DNA of 64,000 nt. Source: Bacillota bacterium. GTDB lineage: Bacteria > Bacillota > Clostridia > Oscillospirales > Acutalibacteraceae. The stretch spans positions 1 through 64,000 of the forward strand of contig JAETSA010000007.1 in NCBI GenBank assembly GCA_021769885.1. The letters run 5' to 3'. Positions within the stretch are counted from its first letter, which is position 1; every line of letters starts with the position of its first letter. Under the pieces are notes generated by a model. That model saw only the letters and a program-made list of their open reading frames with translations, was not told the DNA's origin and ran no database searches. A program made the translations under genes and the position numbers. Shown in pieces: positions 6,757 to 16,012 of the stretch.

Positions 6757-9700
6757 TTATAATTCAAACCGCAAGGTTACAATCTCATACGGCTTGAAGG
6801 TCAGCTTTACGCTTCTGCCGTTTGATTCGAGCGGTGTTTCTGCATTTTCCAACAAATCGCACACCGATACGCGTTTGAAATCGAAGCCCGCAGTTACCGT
6901 CGCGTCTGCGCGCTGACGGTAGGCTTCATACAAACGCACAACCACTGCGTCTCCCTTTTCCGCTTTTTTGACGGTGTCGGCAAGGACGTTTTCGCAGTCT
7001 ACCGAGAAAAGAGAAAGGCTTTCGGGCAATTTGCCGCTCTGCGCGCCGATTCTTTGTGCTGTCAGCGGATTATTGAGCAAATACGCCTGCTGTACTGTGC
7101 CCGCCGCGCGGTAATCGCCCGCGTGCGGATACAGAGAATAGGTAAAGGTATGTGCGCCTCTGTCTGCGGTTTCATCGGGATAAGTGCCGCATTTCAACAG
7201 CGTTAAGCGCATCACGCCGCCGTGAATGTCGTGACCGTATTTGCAGTCGTTCAACAGGCTCACACCGTAGCCGTATTCAGACAAATCGGCGTATTTGTGT
7301 GCACAGACCTCGAATTTTGCCGCATCCCAGCTGGTGTTGGTGTGCGTCGGGCGCTCCACCGCGCCGAACTGAATTTCATAAGTCGCCTTGTCGGACAGCA
7401 CATCCACAGGGAACGCGGTTTTCAAAACCAAATGGCTCTCGTTCCAGTCGATATCCGTGTCGAAATCGATGCGCGCCGTGTCGTCATACAGCCAGATTTT
7501 TTGTGTAATCGTGCTGTGCATAAAGGTCTTTTTGACCTCTACGCCTGCACGCGCGCCGTCCGCAATCGGTTTTATTTCCGCCACGTCGGAAAGCGTCCAC
7601 GATTTTTCTTTATAATAATTGCTGATTTCCCAGTTGTCGTAATCGCGCGGGTAATCCTCGTAAGCGGTCATCACGTTACCCTGCTCGCCCGATTTTAACA
7701 CTTCGCGGCAGTTTTTCTTATCATAAATCCGTGTAAATGCGCCGCTGTCGGAAAGCTCCAAAATGAAAAAGTCGTTTTCGATTTTCCGCGCTCCCGTCTG
7801 CACAGTCTTTCGGGGGGCTGTATCGGGCACGATTTTATAACCTTTAGGCGGAATATTCTCCACATATCGGGTTTCGCCGTCCACCGTTACCGTGCCGCTT
7901 GCTTCGAACGCATTCGGATTCCAAACAAGAATGCCGCCGTCCGTCCCAATGCTTTCGGCGATATGCGCCGCCGAAGTCTTGCAGATGTCGTTACCGACCC
8001 TGCCGATTGCTTCATACTGTGCGTGCGAAACCTCATAGACCTCGTGAATCGACGAGCCGGGGATGATGTCGTGGAACTGATTCAGAAGAATGGTTTCCCA
8101 ACCGTCGTGCAGAGATTTTTCGGGATACGCCGACCCATTTAAAAGGGTATCCCAAAGCGCAAGGCTTTCCGCATTTTGATACAGGAACTCGCTTTGGCGG
8201 TTATACCGCTTGTTTTTTGCCTGCGAGGTGTATGTGCCGCGGTGATATTCGAGATACAGTTCCCCTTGCCAATGCGGTGTTTTGGGATTTTCCTCTGCTT
8301 TTTTGCGCATCCTAGAGAGCATCTCGCCTGCGAACTCCATTTTGGCTTTCGGCACAGCGGGGAGTCCTTTTTTGAGAATGTTATAGTATTCCAAATCCTT
8401 GCGAACAGGTCCGCCGCCGCCGTCACCGTAGCCGAAGGTAATCAGCACTTCGTTTTGGAAATTTTTCTGCTGATAGCGATCCCACGCGCCCATCAGCTGG
8501 CATGGGTTGAGCTTCGCGTTATAAGTCACGTTGCGGGCAGGCTTTTGCCCGCGCACCTTATCCTGCGCGGTCATAAAGAACGAGAAAATATCCGTACCGT
8601 CAATCCCCTGCCACCAAAACGTATCATACGGCATACGGTTGCTTTCATTCCAACCGATTTTCGAGGTGACAAATGCTTCCACGCCGCTCTTTTTGAGAAT
8701 CTGCGGCAGTGCGGCGGAATAGCCGAACACATCCGGCAGCCAAAGCACCTTGCAGTCCGCACCAAATTCCTCTTTAAAGAACGATTTGCCGTAAAGGATT
8801 TGACGCACTAAGCTTTCGCCCGAGGAAAGGTTGCAGTCCGCTTCGACCCACATTGCGCCTTCGACTTCCCAACGTCCCTGTTTCACCATTTCCTTGACCT
8901 CGGCATACAGCTCGGGGGACTCCTCTTTCAGATATTTATAAAGCTGTGCCTGGCTCGACATAAACTTGTATTCGGGATATTTTTTCATCAGCGCAAGCAC
9001 CGTAGAGAAGGAGCGCAACACCTTTTCGCGCGTTTGTGCAAGCGTCCAAAGCCACGCAACATCGATATGTGTATGCCCGATGCACAACGCATTCACGCCA
9101 AATTCGGGATAGTTGCCGCTCAAAACCGTGGCATCCAAATACTGTTGCGCCGCACGCACCGATGCCATACATTCGTCCGAATACGGTTCGCGCAAATCGA
9201 CAAGGTTCACAGCGTGTTCCAAACAGTTCTGCATATCCACATACGCTTTTTCGTGCGGGTCTAACAAAATCGTGGCTTCATACGGCACGCAAAGGCTGTA
9301 ATACAGCTTACGGATTTCTGCGTTATACACGCGCAGATTCGCGTTGAACTCTAAATGATTTGCCTCTTTGCCGCCGTAGGCGTACACGTAAATTTCGTAT
9401 GCCGATTTTGCATTGTCTAAAAACACCTCGCGGTGATTGGTATCTAAGCCCTGCACAAGTACGCCGTCCACATACACAATAAACTGCGGATTCACAGCAT
9501 CCCACCCATCTAACTGTGTGGAAATGCAAAGCTCGACATCCCTGCCGCGCATATTCTCAGGAATTTCGAGATGTTTATAAAACCACGCGTGGCAGTCTTT
9601 CTCCCCGCCCCAGCGTTCGTACCGACCGAACGGGCGAAAGCTTTCGTCAATTTCGGGTAGCGCATTGCCTGTTTTGTAGCCGCAGGGCTTTACGAGAAAT

Positions 9701-9789
9701 CCGTCTAACGGTACATCCTGTTCGCAGGCGGCTTTTTTCAGCACATCCAAATAGACGTGCAGTCTGTCTTCATAAAAATCTGTTTGCAT
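6757..9789 (-). CDS. GH38 family alpha-mannosidase
   Basis: A 1010-residue cytoplasmic glycoside hydrolase of family 38, which removes alpha-linked mannose from glycans with a catalytic zinc. The zinc-site motif HTHIDVAWLW lies near residue 238. The nucleophile region LPDVFGYSAALPQIL lies near 350. The length and the beta-rich C-terminal half match the family. There is no signal peptide, so substrates are probably imported oligosaccharides. The start at 9789 is preferred because GAGG stands seven bases upstream; the upstream in-frame ATG at 9807 lies only a few bases after the predicted transcription start. It is read away from folC and converges on valS. The exact linkage specificity cannot be read from sequence. 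Confidence 0.92.
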   Translation of the reverse strand: MQTDFYEDRLHVYLDVLKKAACEQDVPLDGFLVKPCGYKTGNALPEIDESFRPFGRYERWGGEKDCHAWFYKHLEIPENMRGRDVELCISTQLDGWDAVNPQFIVYVDGVLVQGLDTNHREVFLDNAKSAYEIYVYAYGGKEANHLEFNANLRVYNAEIRKLYYSLCVPYEATILLDPHEKAYVDMQNCLEHAVNLVDLREPYSDECMASVRAAQQYLDATVLSGNYPEFGVNALCIGHTHIDVAWLWTLAQTREKVLRSFSTVLALMKKYPEYKFMSSQAQLYKYLKEESPELYAEVKEMVKQGRWEVEGAMWVEADCNLSSGESLVRQILYGKSFFKEEFGADCKVLWLPDVFGYSAALPQILKKSGVEAFVTSKIGWNESNRMPYDTFWWQGIDGTDIFSFFMTAQDKVRGQKPARNVTYNAKLNPCQLMGAWDRYQQKNFQNEVLITFGYGDGGGGPVRKDLEYYNILKKGLPAVPKAKMEFAGEMLSRMRKKAEENPKTPHWQGELYLEYHRGTYTSQAKNKRYNRQSEFLYQNAESLALWDTLLNGSAYPEKSLHDGWETILLNQFHDIIPGSSIHEVYEVSHAQYEAIGRVGNDICKTSAAHIAESIGTDGGILVWNPNAFEASGTVTVDGETRYVENIPPKGYKIVPDTAPRKTVQTGARKIENDFFILELSDSGAFTRIYDKKNCREVLKSGEQGNVMTAYEDYPRDYDNWEISNYYKEKSWTLSDVAEIKPIADGARAGVEVKKTFMHSTITQKIWLYDDTARIDFDTDIDWNESHLVLKTAFPVDVLSDKATYEIQFGAVERPTHTNTSWDAAKFEVCAHKYADLSEYGYGVSLLNDCKYGHDIHGGVMRLTLLKCGTYPDETADRGAHTFTYSLYPHAGDYRAAGTVQQAYLLNNPLTAQRIGAQSGKLPESLSLFSVDCENVLADTVKKAEKGDAVVVRLYEAYRQRADATVTAGFDFKRVSVCDLLENAETPLESNGRSVKLTFKPYEIVTLRFEL

Positions 9790-9819
9790 AAAGGTTTCCT
9801 CGTCCATAGATTTTTGGGT

Positions 9820-9849
9820 ATTGTATCACATTCATAGGCGCTTGTGCAA
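9820..9849 (-). promoter_or_regulatory. Promoter of the GH38 gene
   Basis: On the minus strand, TTGCAC (9849-9844) and TACAAT (9825-9820) are 18 bp apart. Transcription would start near 9813, which supports translation from 9789. Confidence 0.6.
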
Positions 9850-9854
9850 GCCAT

Positions 9855-11102
9855 TTAATGAAATAAATCCGACAATAAATAAAAGGAGCCGCACACAAGC
9901 ACCAAGCCTTCCTGCGGTGTGGCGTCGATAGCGTGTTTTAAAGCGGATTTCGGGTTGCTTTCTGTAAAGGATTTTACATTTACAGAATCGGCTAAGCCTT
10001 GTAACATCGCGGGTTCTGCGGCACGCGGATTGCTCGGCTTTGTAAAGTAAACCGCTTTACAAGCAGGCAGAACCGTTTTCAGGTATTTTGCCGCATCCTT
10101 GTCCGCCATCATACCGATGACTGCCGTAATATTCTGCGGCGCAAAGCGATTTAATACCGCACTGAGTGCTTCGGCGCATTCGGGATTGTGTCCGCCGTCC
10201 AACAGCATCGGCGGTGTACCTGCGCGGTACTCCATACGTCCGCGCATTACCGTATTTTGAAGCCCTTCTCGAATATGCGCTTGCGTCACACCTGCGATTT
10301 GCTTTGCCGCTTCCACAACCCCGACCGCATTTTCAATTTGATGCTGTCCCGAAAGGTGTATTGTGTAGGTTTCACCTTGATAGGAAAATACCGTTTCCGT
10401 AAGACTTTCCGAAAGCACCTGCGCCGCATTTGCGTCCGCCACACAAAGCGCACAGCCTTGCTTTTTTGCCGTATCCCGAATCACCGAAAGTGCCGTCGGG
10501 TCTTGGCGGGTCGTGGTCACACAGGCGCTTCCCCGCTTTAAAATCCCCGCCTTTTCCGATGCAATCTGCTCGATTGTATCGCCGAGAATCTTTGTGTGGT
10601 CAAGCGATATAGACGTAATCACACACACCTCGGGCGCAGGGATGATGTTTGTAGAGTCAAACCGTCCGCCGAGCCCGACTTCCATCACGGCGTAATCGCA
10701 GTTCTGTTCTTTGAAATACAGCAATGCCGCGGCGGTAATCGCTTCAAATTCCGTCGGCACGATGCCATCCGCGTTCAGCGTTTCTATCGCGGCTTTTACA
10801 CGCGCAACCACACACGCCAACGCATCTTCCGGAATATTTTCATTATTTATCTGTATACGCTCACAAAACGAAAATACATAGGGCGAGGTAAACAGCCCTG
10901 TTTTGTACCCTGCCGCTTTTAAAATGCAGGCGAGCATCGTCGAGGTCGAGCCTTTGCCGTTTGTACCCGCGACGTGCACGAATCGCAGATCGTTTTGCGG
11001 ATTGCCGAGCACGGCGAGCAGTGCGCGGATGCGTTCGAGCCCCGGTTTGATGCCGAACGCCAGCAGAGAATGGATATAGTCAACTGCTTCTTGATAATTC
11101 AT
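9855..11102 (-). CDS. folC: Folylpolyglutamate synthase / dihydrofolate synthase
   Basis: Adds glutamate residues to folates (and often also makes dihydrofolate from dihydropteroate) in the cytoplasm, using ATP. The 415-residue protein belongs to the Mur-ligase-like family. The P-loop AGTNGKGST is at 45-53. TSISLDHTKILGDT and the C-terminal domain motif MLLDGGHNPECAEAL follow. The start at 11102 opens directly with the family's usual MNYQEAVDYIHSL. Methionine and one-carbon genes (metH, metF) occur elsewhere in this window but not next to it. It lies 13 bp downstream of the exonuclease III gene and is probably co-transcribed with it. Confidence 0.94.
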   Translation of the reverse strand: MNYQEAVDYIHSLLAFGIKPGLERIRALLAVLGNPQNDLRFVHVAGTNGKGSTSTMLACILKAAGYKTGLFTSPYVFSFCERIQINNENIPEDALACVVARVKAAIETLNADGIVPTEFEAITAAALLYFKEQNCDYAVMEVGLGGRFDSTNIIPAPEVCVITSISLDHTKILGDTIEQIASEKAGILKRGSACVTTTRQDPTALSVIRDTAKKQGCALCVADANAAQVLSESLTETVFSYQGETYTIHLSGQHQIENAVGVVEAAKQIAGVTQAHIREGLQNTVMRGRMEYRAGTPPMLLDGGHNPECAEALSAVLNRFAPQNITAVIGMMADKDAAKYLKTVLPACKAVYFTKPSNPRAAEPAMLQGLADSVNVKSFTESNPKSALKHAIDATPQEGLVLVCGSFYLLSDLFH

Positions 11103-11115
11103 TGTTTTTGCATCC

Positions 11116-11874
11116 TCAAATATCTAAAATCAATTCCACGGGACAATGATCCGACCCGAAAATCTCGCTGTGAATGGTCGCGCCGACGATTTTTTCCGCA
11201 AGGCGGTTCGAAACACAGAAATAGTCAATCCGCCACCCCGCATTGTTTTTGCGGGCGTTAAACCGATAAGACCACCACGAATACGCCCCTGTTAAATCGG
11301 GATACAGGTATCGGAAGGTGTCTGTAAACCCGCTTTCCAAAAGAACCGTGAACTTTTCGCGCTCCTCATCGGAAAAGCCTGCATTGCCGCGGTTGGTTTT
11401 CGGGTTTTTCAAATCGATTTCTTGGTGCGCAACATTCAGGTCGCCGCAGAATATCACGGGCTTTTGCGCATCCAGCGACAGTAAGTAGCTACGGAATTTA
11501 TCCTCCCAGCTCATACGGTATTCGAGCCGCTTCAAGCCGTCCTGCGCGTTGGGCGTGTAGCAGGTTACCACAAAGTATTCGTCATACTCCAGCGTAATCA
11601 CGCGCCCCTCGCTGTCGTAATAGGCATCGTTCATCCCGTAATACACGGCGTTCGGGGCTTCCTTTGCAAAAATTGCCGTGCCCGAATAGCCTTTTTTCTC
11701 TGCATAATTCCAAAAAGAGCAATATCCGTCAAACTGCAAATCAATTTGCCCTTCCTGCAGTTTTGTTTCCTGTAAGCAGAAAAAATCCGCATCTAACTTT
11801 TGAAATTCTTCCTCAAAATTTTTGCCGACGCACGCACGCAACCCGTTGACATTCCACGAAATCAGTTTTTTCAT
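11116..11874 (-). CDS. xth: Exodeoxyribonuclease III (AP endonuclease)
   Basis: A 252-residue enzyme of the exonuclease III / EEP fold that cleaves at abasic sites during base excision repair. Visible motifs are ISWNVNGLRA at the N-terminus, FCLQETKLQ (metal-binding Glu), ITLEYDEYFVVTCYTPN, FCGDLNVAHQEIDL (catalytic Asp and Asn), and SDHCPVEL near the C-terminus (His general base). The start at 11874 is chosen because GGAGG lies just upstream and the protein begins MKKLISWNVNGLRA as in homologues. The upstream 64 in-frame codons have no homology. Probably co-transcribed with folC. Naming as xth or exoA varies between organisms. Confidence 0.94.
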   Translation of the reverse strand: MKKLISWNVNGLRACVGKNFEEEFQKLDADFFCLQETKLQEGQIDLQFDGYCSFWNYAEKKGYSGTAIFAKEAPNAVYYGMNDAYYDSEGRVITLEYDEYFVVTCYTPNAQDGLKRLEYRMSWEDKFRSYLLSLDAQKPVIFCGDLNVAHQEIDLKNPKTNRGNAGFSDEEREKFTVLLESGFTDTFRYLYPDLTGAYSWWSYRFNARKNNAGWRIDYFCVSNRLAEKIVGATIHSEIFGSDHCPVELILDI

Positions 11875-11941
11875 TTTCCGCGTCCTCCTTTTTTCTTTGC
11901 CTATTGTAGCATTATGGCACGGAAAAATCCATATTTTTTCA

Positions 11942-11970
11942 TTGACTTTTTTTAATCTCCGTTGTAAGAT
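11942..11970 (+). promoter_or_regulatory. Promoter of the membrane-anchored protein gene
   Basis: TTGACT at 11942-11947 and TAAGAT at 11965-11970 are 17 bp apart, 44 bp before the start codon at 12014. Confidence 0.65.
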
Positions 11971-12013
11971 AAATTTTGACAGATTTTTCACAAATCGGAT
12001 ACGGGGAAGAAAT

Positions 12014-12913
12014 ATGCAAATACAACAAAATGACAAAACGACAGCAAAATCCGAGCTTTGGCACATATTTTTAGATATGTTTGAAAAAGCGGGGTTTTTA
12101 TTTTTATTTTTCTTCTTGGTTTATTTCGCAGTATATATGGCGCACACGCAGAAAATGTCTCCGCTTTTGGATACTGCCGCGCTTTTGCCTGCAAGCGGAG
12201 AAATGTCCTCGGCAAACGTATATATACCTACTGTCACGGAGTCCGACGCGCATTCGGCAGGTACAAATTCAGAAAGCAGACTGCCGTCTGTAGATTTCAG
12301 CAAAGCCCCACAGGGCAAGGAAGAAATCGCCGCATATTATGCCGCCGCACTCAATCGTGCAAAAGCAAACGCCGCTTCTGTTACGCTTGTCGAAAAAAAC
12401 GGCTCGAATTACAACGGCGTTGTGGAAGCCGGCGGAAACGCATTTCTTTCCTCCGCGGCAAAATCTCTGATGCGTTCCTTTTTGAAGGAAGAAACCCCGA
12501 ACATCACATTTTCCGACCGTACAGAGATACAGGAAAATTTCATACCCCGCGGCACGGTAAGCCATTTGACCGCCGCCGATTTAGCGGACGCCGCTTGTCG
12601 TGAAGAGGGCGCATACTATATTCTTACCGTTCGCTTAAAACCTGATCGAAATCCGCAGGCGGGATACGGTTCGGGCGCAGTCGGCTCGATTATTACCAAA
12701 TCGGAAATCGAAGACGCCGTAGACGGTAAAATCAAAATGGAAAATCTTGTTTGTGCCTACGACGGCGCGGCTTCGGAAATCAAAATTGAAAAAGCGACGG
12801 GAAATCTTACGGAAATTCGAACCTCACTGCCGATGTATTTGGAGTTGACGAGCTTAGGGCTTGACTGCCGCATCGGATTGCAATTTGATGAATTTTGGAC
12901 AGTGCAGTGGTAA
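12014..12913 (+). CDS. Membrane-anchored protein of unknown function
   Basis: I do not recognise this 299-residue protein. The start at 12014 follows GGGGAAG and sits under a good promoter, so upstream in-frame codons are excluded. A short charged N-terminus leads into a strongly hydrophobic segment (GFLFLFFFLVYFAVYMA, about residues 23-39). That is an uncleaved anchor with the remaining 260 residues outside. The outer part has a Ser/Thr-rich linker (about 60-95). A folded domain begins near SKAPQGKEEIAAYY and ends with a beta-rich stretch. Its shape is like exported lipoproteins that carry ligand-binding or sensor domains, but there is no lipobox. It is a single-gene unit between its own promoter and terminator. 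Confidence 0.6.
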   Translation: MQIQQNDKTTAKSELWHIFLDMFEKAGFLFLFFFLVYFAVYMAHTQKMSPLLDTAALLPASGEMSSANVYIPTVTESDAHSAGTNSESRLPSVDFSKAPQGKEEIAAYYAAALNRAKANAASVTLVEKNGSNYNGVVEAGGNAFLSSAAKSLMRSFLKEETPNITFSDRTEIQENFIPRGTVSHLTAADLADAACREEGAYYILTVRLKPDRNPQAGYGSGAVGSIITKSEIEDAVDGKIKMENLVCAYDGAASEIKIEKATGNLTEIRTSLPMYLELTSLGLDCRIGLQFDEFWTVQW

Positions 12914-12927
12914 AACCCGATAAAATA

Positions 12928-12962
12928 AAAAAGAAAAGGTGCCTGCCGCCTTTTCTTTTTTT
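12928..12962 (+). terminator. Terminator after the membrane-anchored protein gene
   Basis: AAAGAAAAGG pairs with CCTTTTCTTT, followed by a T-run. The upstream A-run would let it work on both strands. Confidence 0.75.
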
Positions 12963-13013
12963 GTTGTTTGTGCTAAAATAGTCTGCAGATTAAATACGGA
13001 AAGGGAGAGACAT

Positions 13014-13799
13014 ATGCAAAGCCCCTGTTTTGACAAAACGAAATATTTTATTATTGATATGGACGGCACGTTTTATTTGGACGGCAATCTGATTGACGGC
13101 GCGATGGATTTTTTGTCCCGCGTGAAAGAAGTCGGCAAGGATTTTTGCTTTTTTACCAACAATTCTTCGAATAATGTCGCAGTCTGCCGCGAAAAGCTGC
13201 ATAAAATGGGCTGTGACGTGCCCGAAGATAAAATTGTGATTTCCTCGCACGTGACAGCGGATTTTCTCAACAGAAACCGTGCGGGTAAAACAGTCTATTT
13301 GCTCGGCAACGAACGTCTGACTGCCGATTTTGAGGCGGCAGGGATTCCGTTGGTTTCCGAAAATCCCGACATTGTGGTGCTGGGCTTTGACACAACGCTC
13401 ACCTATCAAAAGCTTTGGGACGCCTGCCGCTACATTGCAAACGGCGCGGAATACATTGCAACGCATCCCGATTTCAACTGCCCGACGGCAGACGGCTTTA
13501 TGCCCGACACGGGCTCGATGATGGCACTCTTCAAAGCCTCTACAGGCAAAGACCCGCTTGTAATGGGCAAGCCGCACAGCTATACGGTCGATTATCTGAC
13601 CGAACGCTTCCACTGTAAGCGCGACGAGCTGTGCTTCATCGGTGACCGCCTCGAAACCGATATTCTCATCGGGCAAAAGCACAACATTCCGTCCGTATTG
13701 GTTTTAACAGGTGTAACGGATATGGAGCTGTACAATCGAAGCGACATTCGCGCAACTGCAGTAGAGGATTCGCTGAAATCCTTCGCGACACACATTTGA
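13014..13799 (+). CDS. HAD-IIA family phosphatase (NagD-like)
   Basis: A 261-residue haloacid-dehalogenase phosphatase of the NagD / 4-nitrophenylphosphatase group, cytoplasmic. Motif I is DMDGTFYLDG (Asp15 nucleophile, Asp17 acid). Motif II is FFTNNSS. The cap region holds ATHPDFNCPTADGFMPDTG, and motif III/IV is FIGDRLETDILIGQ. The start at 13014 follows AAGGGAGAG; earlier in-frame codons overlap the preceding terminator. Family members dephosphorylate small phosphate esters such as sugar phosphates or nucleotides, but the substrate cannot be named here. It is followed nine bases later by rnhA, so the two are probably co-transcribed. Confidence 0.88.
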   Translation: MQSPCFDKTKYFIIDMDGTFYLDGNLIDGAMDFLSRVKEVGKDFCFFTNNSSNNVAVCREKLHKMGCDVPEDKIVISSHVTADFLNRNRAGKTVYLLGNERLTADFEAAGIPLVSENPDIVVLGFDTTLTYQKLWDACRYIANGAEYIATHPDFNCPTADGFMPDTGSMMALFKASTGKDPLVMGKPHSYTVDYLTERFHCKRDELCFIGDRLETDILIGQKHNIPSVLVLTGVTDMELYNRSDIRATAVEDSLKSFATHI

Positions 13800-13808
13800 G
13801 GCACAGGT

Positions 13809-14264
13809 ATGGCTACAGAAAAAACACAGGTAGAATTATTCACAGACGGCGCGTGCTCAGGAAATCCCGGTCCCGGCGGCTGGGGCGCAATTCTGCGCTG
13901 TAACGGCGTAGAAAAAGAGCTTTCGGGCGGCAGTGCACAAACCACAAATAATAAAATGGAGCTGACTGCCGTAATCGAGGGGTTAAAAGCACTCAAACGC
14001 CCGTGCAGAGTAACACTGTATACGGACTCAAAATATGTTTCGGACGGTCTTTCGAAGGGCTGGGCTGTTTCGTGGAAAGCGCGCGGCTGGAAGAAAAAAG
14101 ACGGCAAGCCCGCGCTGAATCCCGACCTTTGGGATGCGCTTTTGACGCTCACCGACACACACGAGGTACACATTGTGTGGATTAAAGGCCACGCGGGGCA
14201 TCCCGAAAACGAGCGTTGCGACGCTTTAGCGGTGGCAAATGCAAAAAAATATACAAAAAATTAG
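13809..14264 (+). CDS. rnhA: Ribonuclease HI
   Basis: Cleaves the RNA strand of RNA-DNA hybrids during replication. The 151-residue protein has the full type I motif set. Asp13 is in [16 protein letters not shown], a Glu in [14 protein letters not shown], and an Asp in [11 protein letters not shown] basic handle contains [14 protein letters not shown] final Asp lies in ENERCDALA. Length matches Escherichia-type RNase HI. It starts nine bases after the NagD-like gene. The next gene has its own promoter, so this one closes the operon. Confidence 0.95.
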   Translation: MATEKTQVELFTDGACSGNPGPGGWGAILRCNGVEKELSGGSAQTTNNKMELTAVIEGLKALKRPCRVTLYTDSKYVSDGLSKGWAVSWKARGWKKKDGKPALNPDLWDALLTLTDTHEVHIVWIKGHAGHPENERCDALAVANAKKYTKN

Positions 14265-14297
14265 CGGAATTTTGTATATAAAATTTTTTCTCTAATC

Positions 14298-14326
14298 TTG
14301 AACAGATTTATAGAATGTGTTAAGAT
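14298..14326 (+). promoter_or_regulatory. Promoter of the GPH transporter gene
   Basis: TTGAAC at 14298-14303 and TAAGAT at 14321-14326 are 17 bp apart. The start of transcription near 14333 rules out the upstream in-frame start codons. Confidence 0.7.
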
Positions 14327-14363
14327 TAGAATGATATTTTTCACGCACAAAGGATGTGATTTT

Positions 14364-15932
14364 TTGGCGGATACAACAGTAACCACACAGGAAGTAACCG
14401 CAGAAACCGAAGCGGAGCAACAGGTTGAAATCGCCTCGTCGCAAAACAGACGCTATCTTCGTCTGCGGGAAATGATTGCCTTTTTGCTTACGGCATTCGG
14501 TCAAAAAAACTTAAATGAGTTTGTCAACGGAAACCGACAGTTCTTTATGATCAGCTTCCTCGGCATTTCAGGTAAGGCTTACGGCTCCATTATGTTTTTG
14601 GAAACGCTGTATGACGCAATGGACGACTCCATCTCAGGCTTGATTATTGACCGTACGCGTACGCGTTGGGGCAAACTTCGTCCGTATTTCATTATTTCTA
14701 CGCCGATTTGGGCAGTGGCAATTTTGATGCTGTTTACCACGCCGTCTTTTTTGACAACACAAACTGCAAAAGTGGTATGGGCAGTTGTCGCGATTTTCGC
14801 ACACAATCTCGGCATGAGCTATTTCGGTATTTGGCAGATTATGCCGTACGACATTACACCGAACGTCAACGAACGCAACAACCTGCTTGCTTCACAGAAA
14901 TTTATGGAAATTTTCGGTGCATGGCTTCCCGCGCTTTTGCCGATTCTGATTGACTTTTTACCCAGCAAAACCAACAACGTCATCGGCATGCAGGATGTTT
15001 ACTCCGGCTATGCGCTGATTATGGTCATTATTTCCGCCGCGACAGCCATTTACGGTTTCTTTGTCATGCGGGAGCGCGTACCGTTGGCATCGCGTGAGCA
15101 AATGAAGGAAGTCGGCATTATTGAATCCTTCAAAATTGCTTTAAAAAACCGTCCGATGCTGATTTTACAGCTTAACTACTTCTTTAACGGCTTGAAAGGC
15201 ATCGGCGCATCCAACGAAAAATTCTTCTGGATGCACAATGCAGGCAAACTGACATATGCCACCATTTCCAGTCTCTTTACAGGTATTCCGCGTTTCATTA
15301 TCACACCGCTTACGCCGAAGCTGATTCGGAAATTCGGCGCAAGAACCGTCGGTATTGCCGCAGGTATTTTCGGCGGTGCGATGTACGGGCTGATGTACAT
15401 ACTCGGCTACCAGCCTTTAGCAGGTTTTAACTCCGAATTGACATGGGAGACCCCCATCGGCGTTGTTGTCAACTTAGTATACATCACCATCATGCTGACC
15501 TTAGCAGGACTCCCGAACGGCGTAATCGATGTTGTCGGTACAGTTTTACAGGGCGATGTATACGATTACGGCGAATGGAAATACGGCGTGCGAAACGAAG
15601 CATTGATTGCAACGGTTTCGGGCTATTTCCAAAAGCTTGCCAACTCCATCAACAATGCGCTTTCGGGCTTTGTAATTTCGTGGATTGGCTATGTTGCACA
15701 TAAAGACGTGTTCGGCAACATTGTCCGTGAAACCGACAATAAGGTATTGCAGGGCTTTTGGTTCATTTTCTGCGTAACCCCCGCAATCGCCCGTTTCCTG
15801 TATGGCATTTCGCTGATTTTCTTCAACGTACACGGCAAATTTAAAGCGCAAATGCTTGCGGACTTAGAGGTTCGCCGCAGAGAGCAGGTTCGTCAGATGC
15901 AGGCAGAAAATAAATCTGCTGACGGCGAATAA
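14364..15932 (+). CDS. GPH-family (MFS) sugar:cation symporter
   Basis: An inner-membrane transporter of the glycoside-pentoside-hexuronide family, which imports oligosaccharides or glycosides with Na+ or H+. The family signature DSISGLIIDRTRTRWGKLRPYF is seen early, and about twelve hydrophobic segments follow. A second conserved region, VIDVVGTVLQGDVYDYGEWKYG, lies in the C-terminal half. The start is the TTG at 14364: AAAGGA lies nine bases upstream, and the earlier in-frame TTG and ATG lie in or before the transcription start. This gives 522 residues with a 45-residue Glu/Thr-rich cytoplasmic N-terminus. The substrate is not readable. The GH38 and GH27 enzymes in the window may act on what it imports, which is speculation. 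Confidence 0.88.
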   Translation: MADTTVTTQEVTAETEAEQQVEIASSQNRRYLRLREMIAFLLTAFGQKNLNEFVNGNRQFFMISFLGISGKAYGSIMFLETLYDAMDDSISGLIIDRTRTRWGKLRPYFIISTPIWAVAILMLFTTPSFLTTQTAKVVWAVVAIFAHNLGMSYFGIWQIMPYDITPNVNERNNLLASQKFMEIFGAWLPALLPILIDFLPSKTNNVIGMQDVYSGYALIMVIISAATAIYGFFVMRERVPLASREQMKEVGIIESFKIALKNRPMLILQLNYFFNGLKGIGASNEKFFWMHNAGKLTYATISSLFTGIPRFIITPLTPKLIRKFGARTVGIAAGIFGGAMYGLMYILGYQPLAGFNSELTWETPIGVVVNLVYITIMLTLAGLPNGVIDVVGTVLQGDVYDYGEWKYGVRNEALIATVSGYFQKLANSINNALSGFVISWIGYVAHKDVFGNIVRETDNKVLQGFWFIFCVTPAIARFLYGISLIFFNVHGKFKAQMLADLEVRRREQVRQMQAENKSADGE

Positions 15933-15965
15933 GCTTCTCGGACAGAAAACATTCCGAATCTTTAC

Positions 15966-16011
15966 AAAAAATCCCATCCGTTCTAAAAAGAGCGAATGGG
16001 ATTTTTTTGCC
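15966..16011. terminator. Bidirectional terminator
   Basis: AAAAATCCCAT and ATGGGATTTTTTT form the outer stem, with partly paired inner arms. It lies between the convergent transporter and DUF5131 genes. Confidence 0.8.
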
Positions 16012-16012
16012 G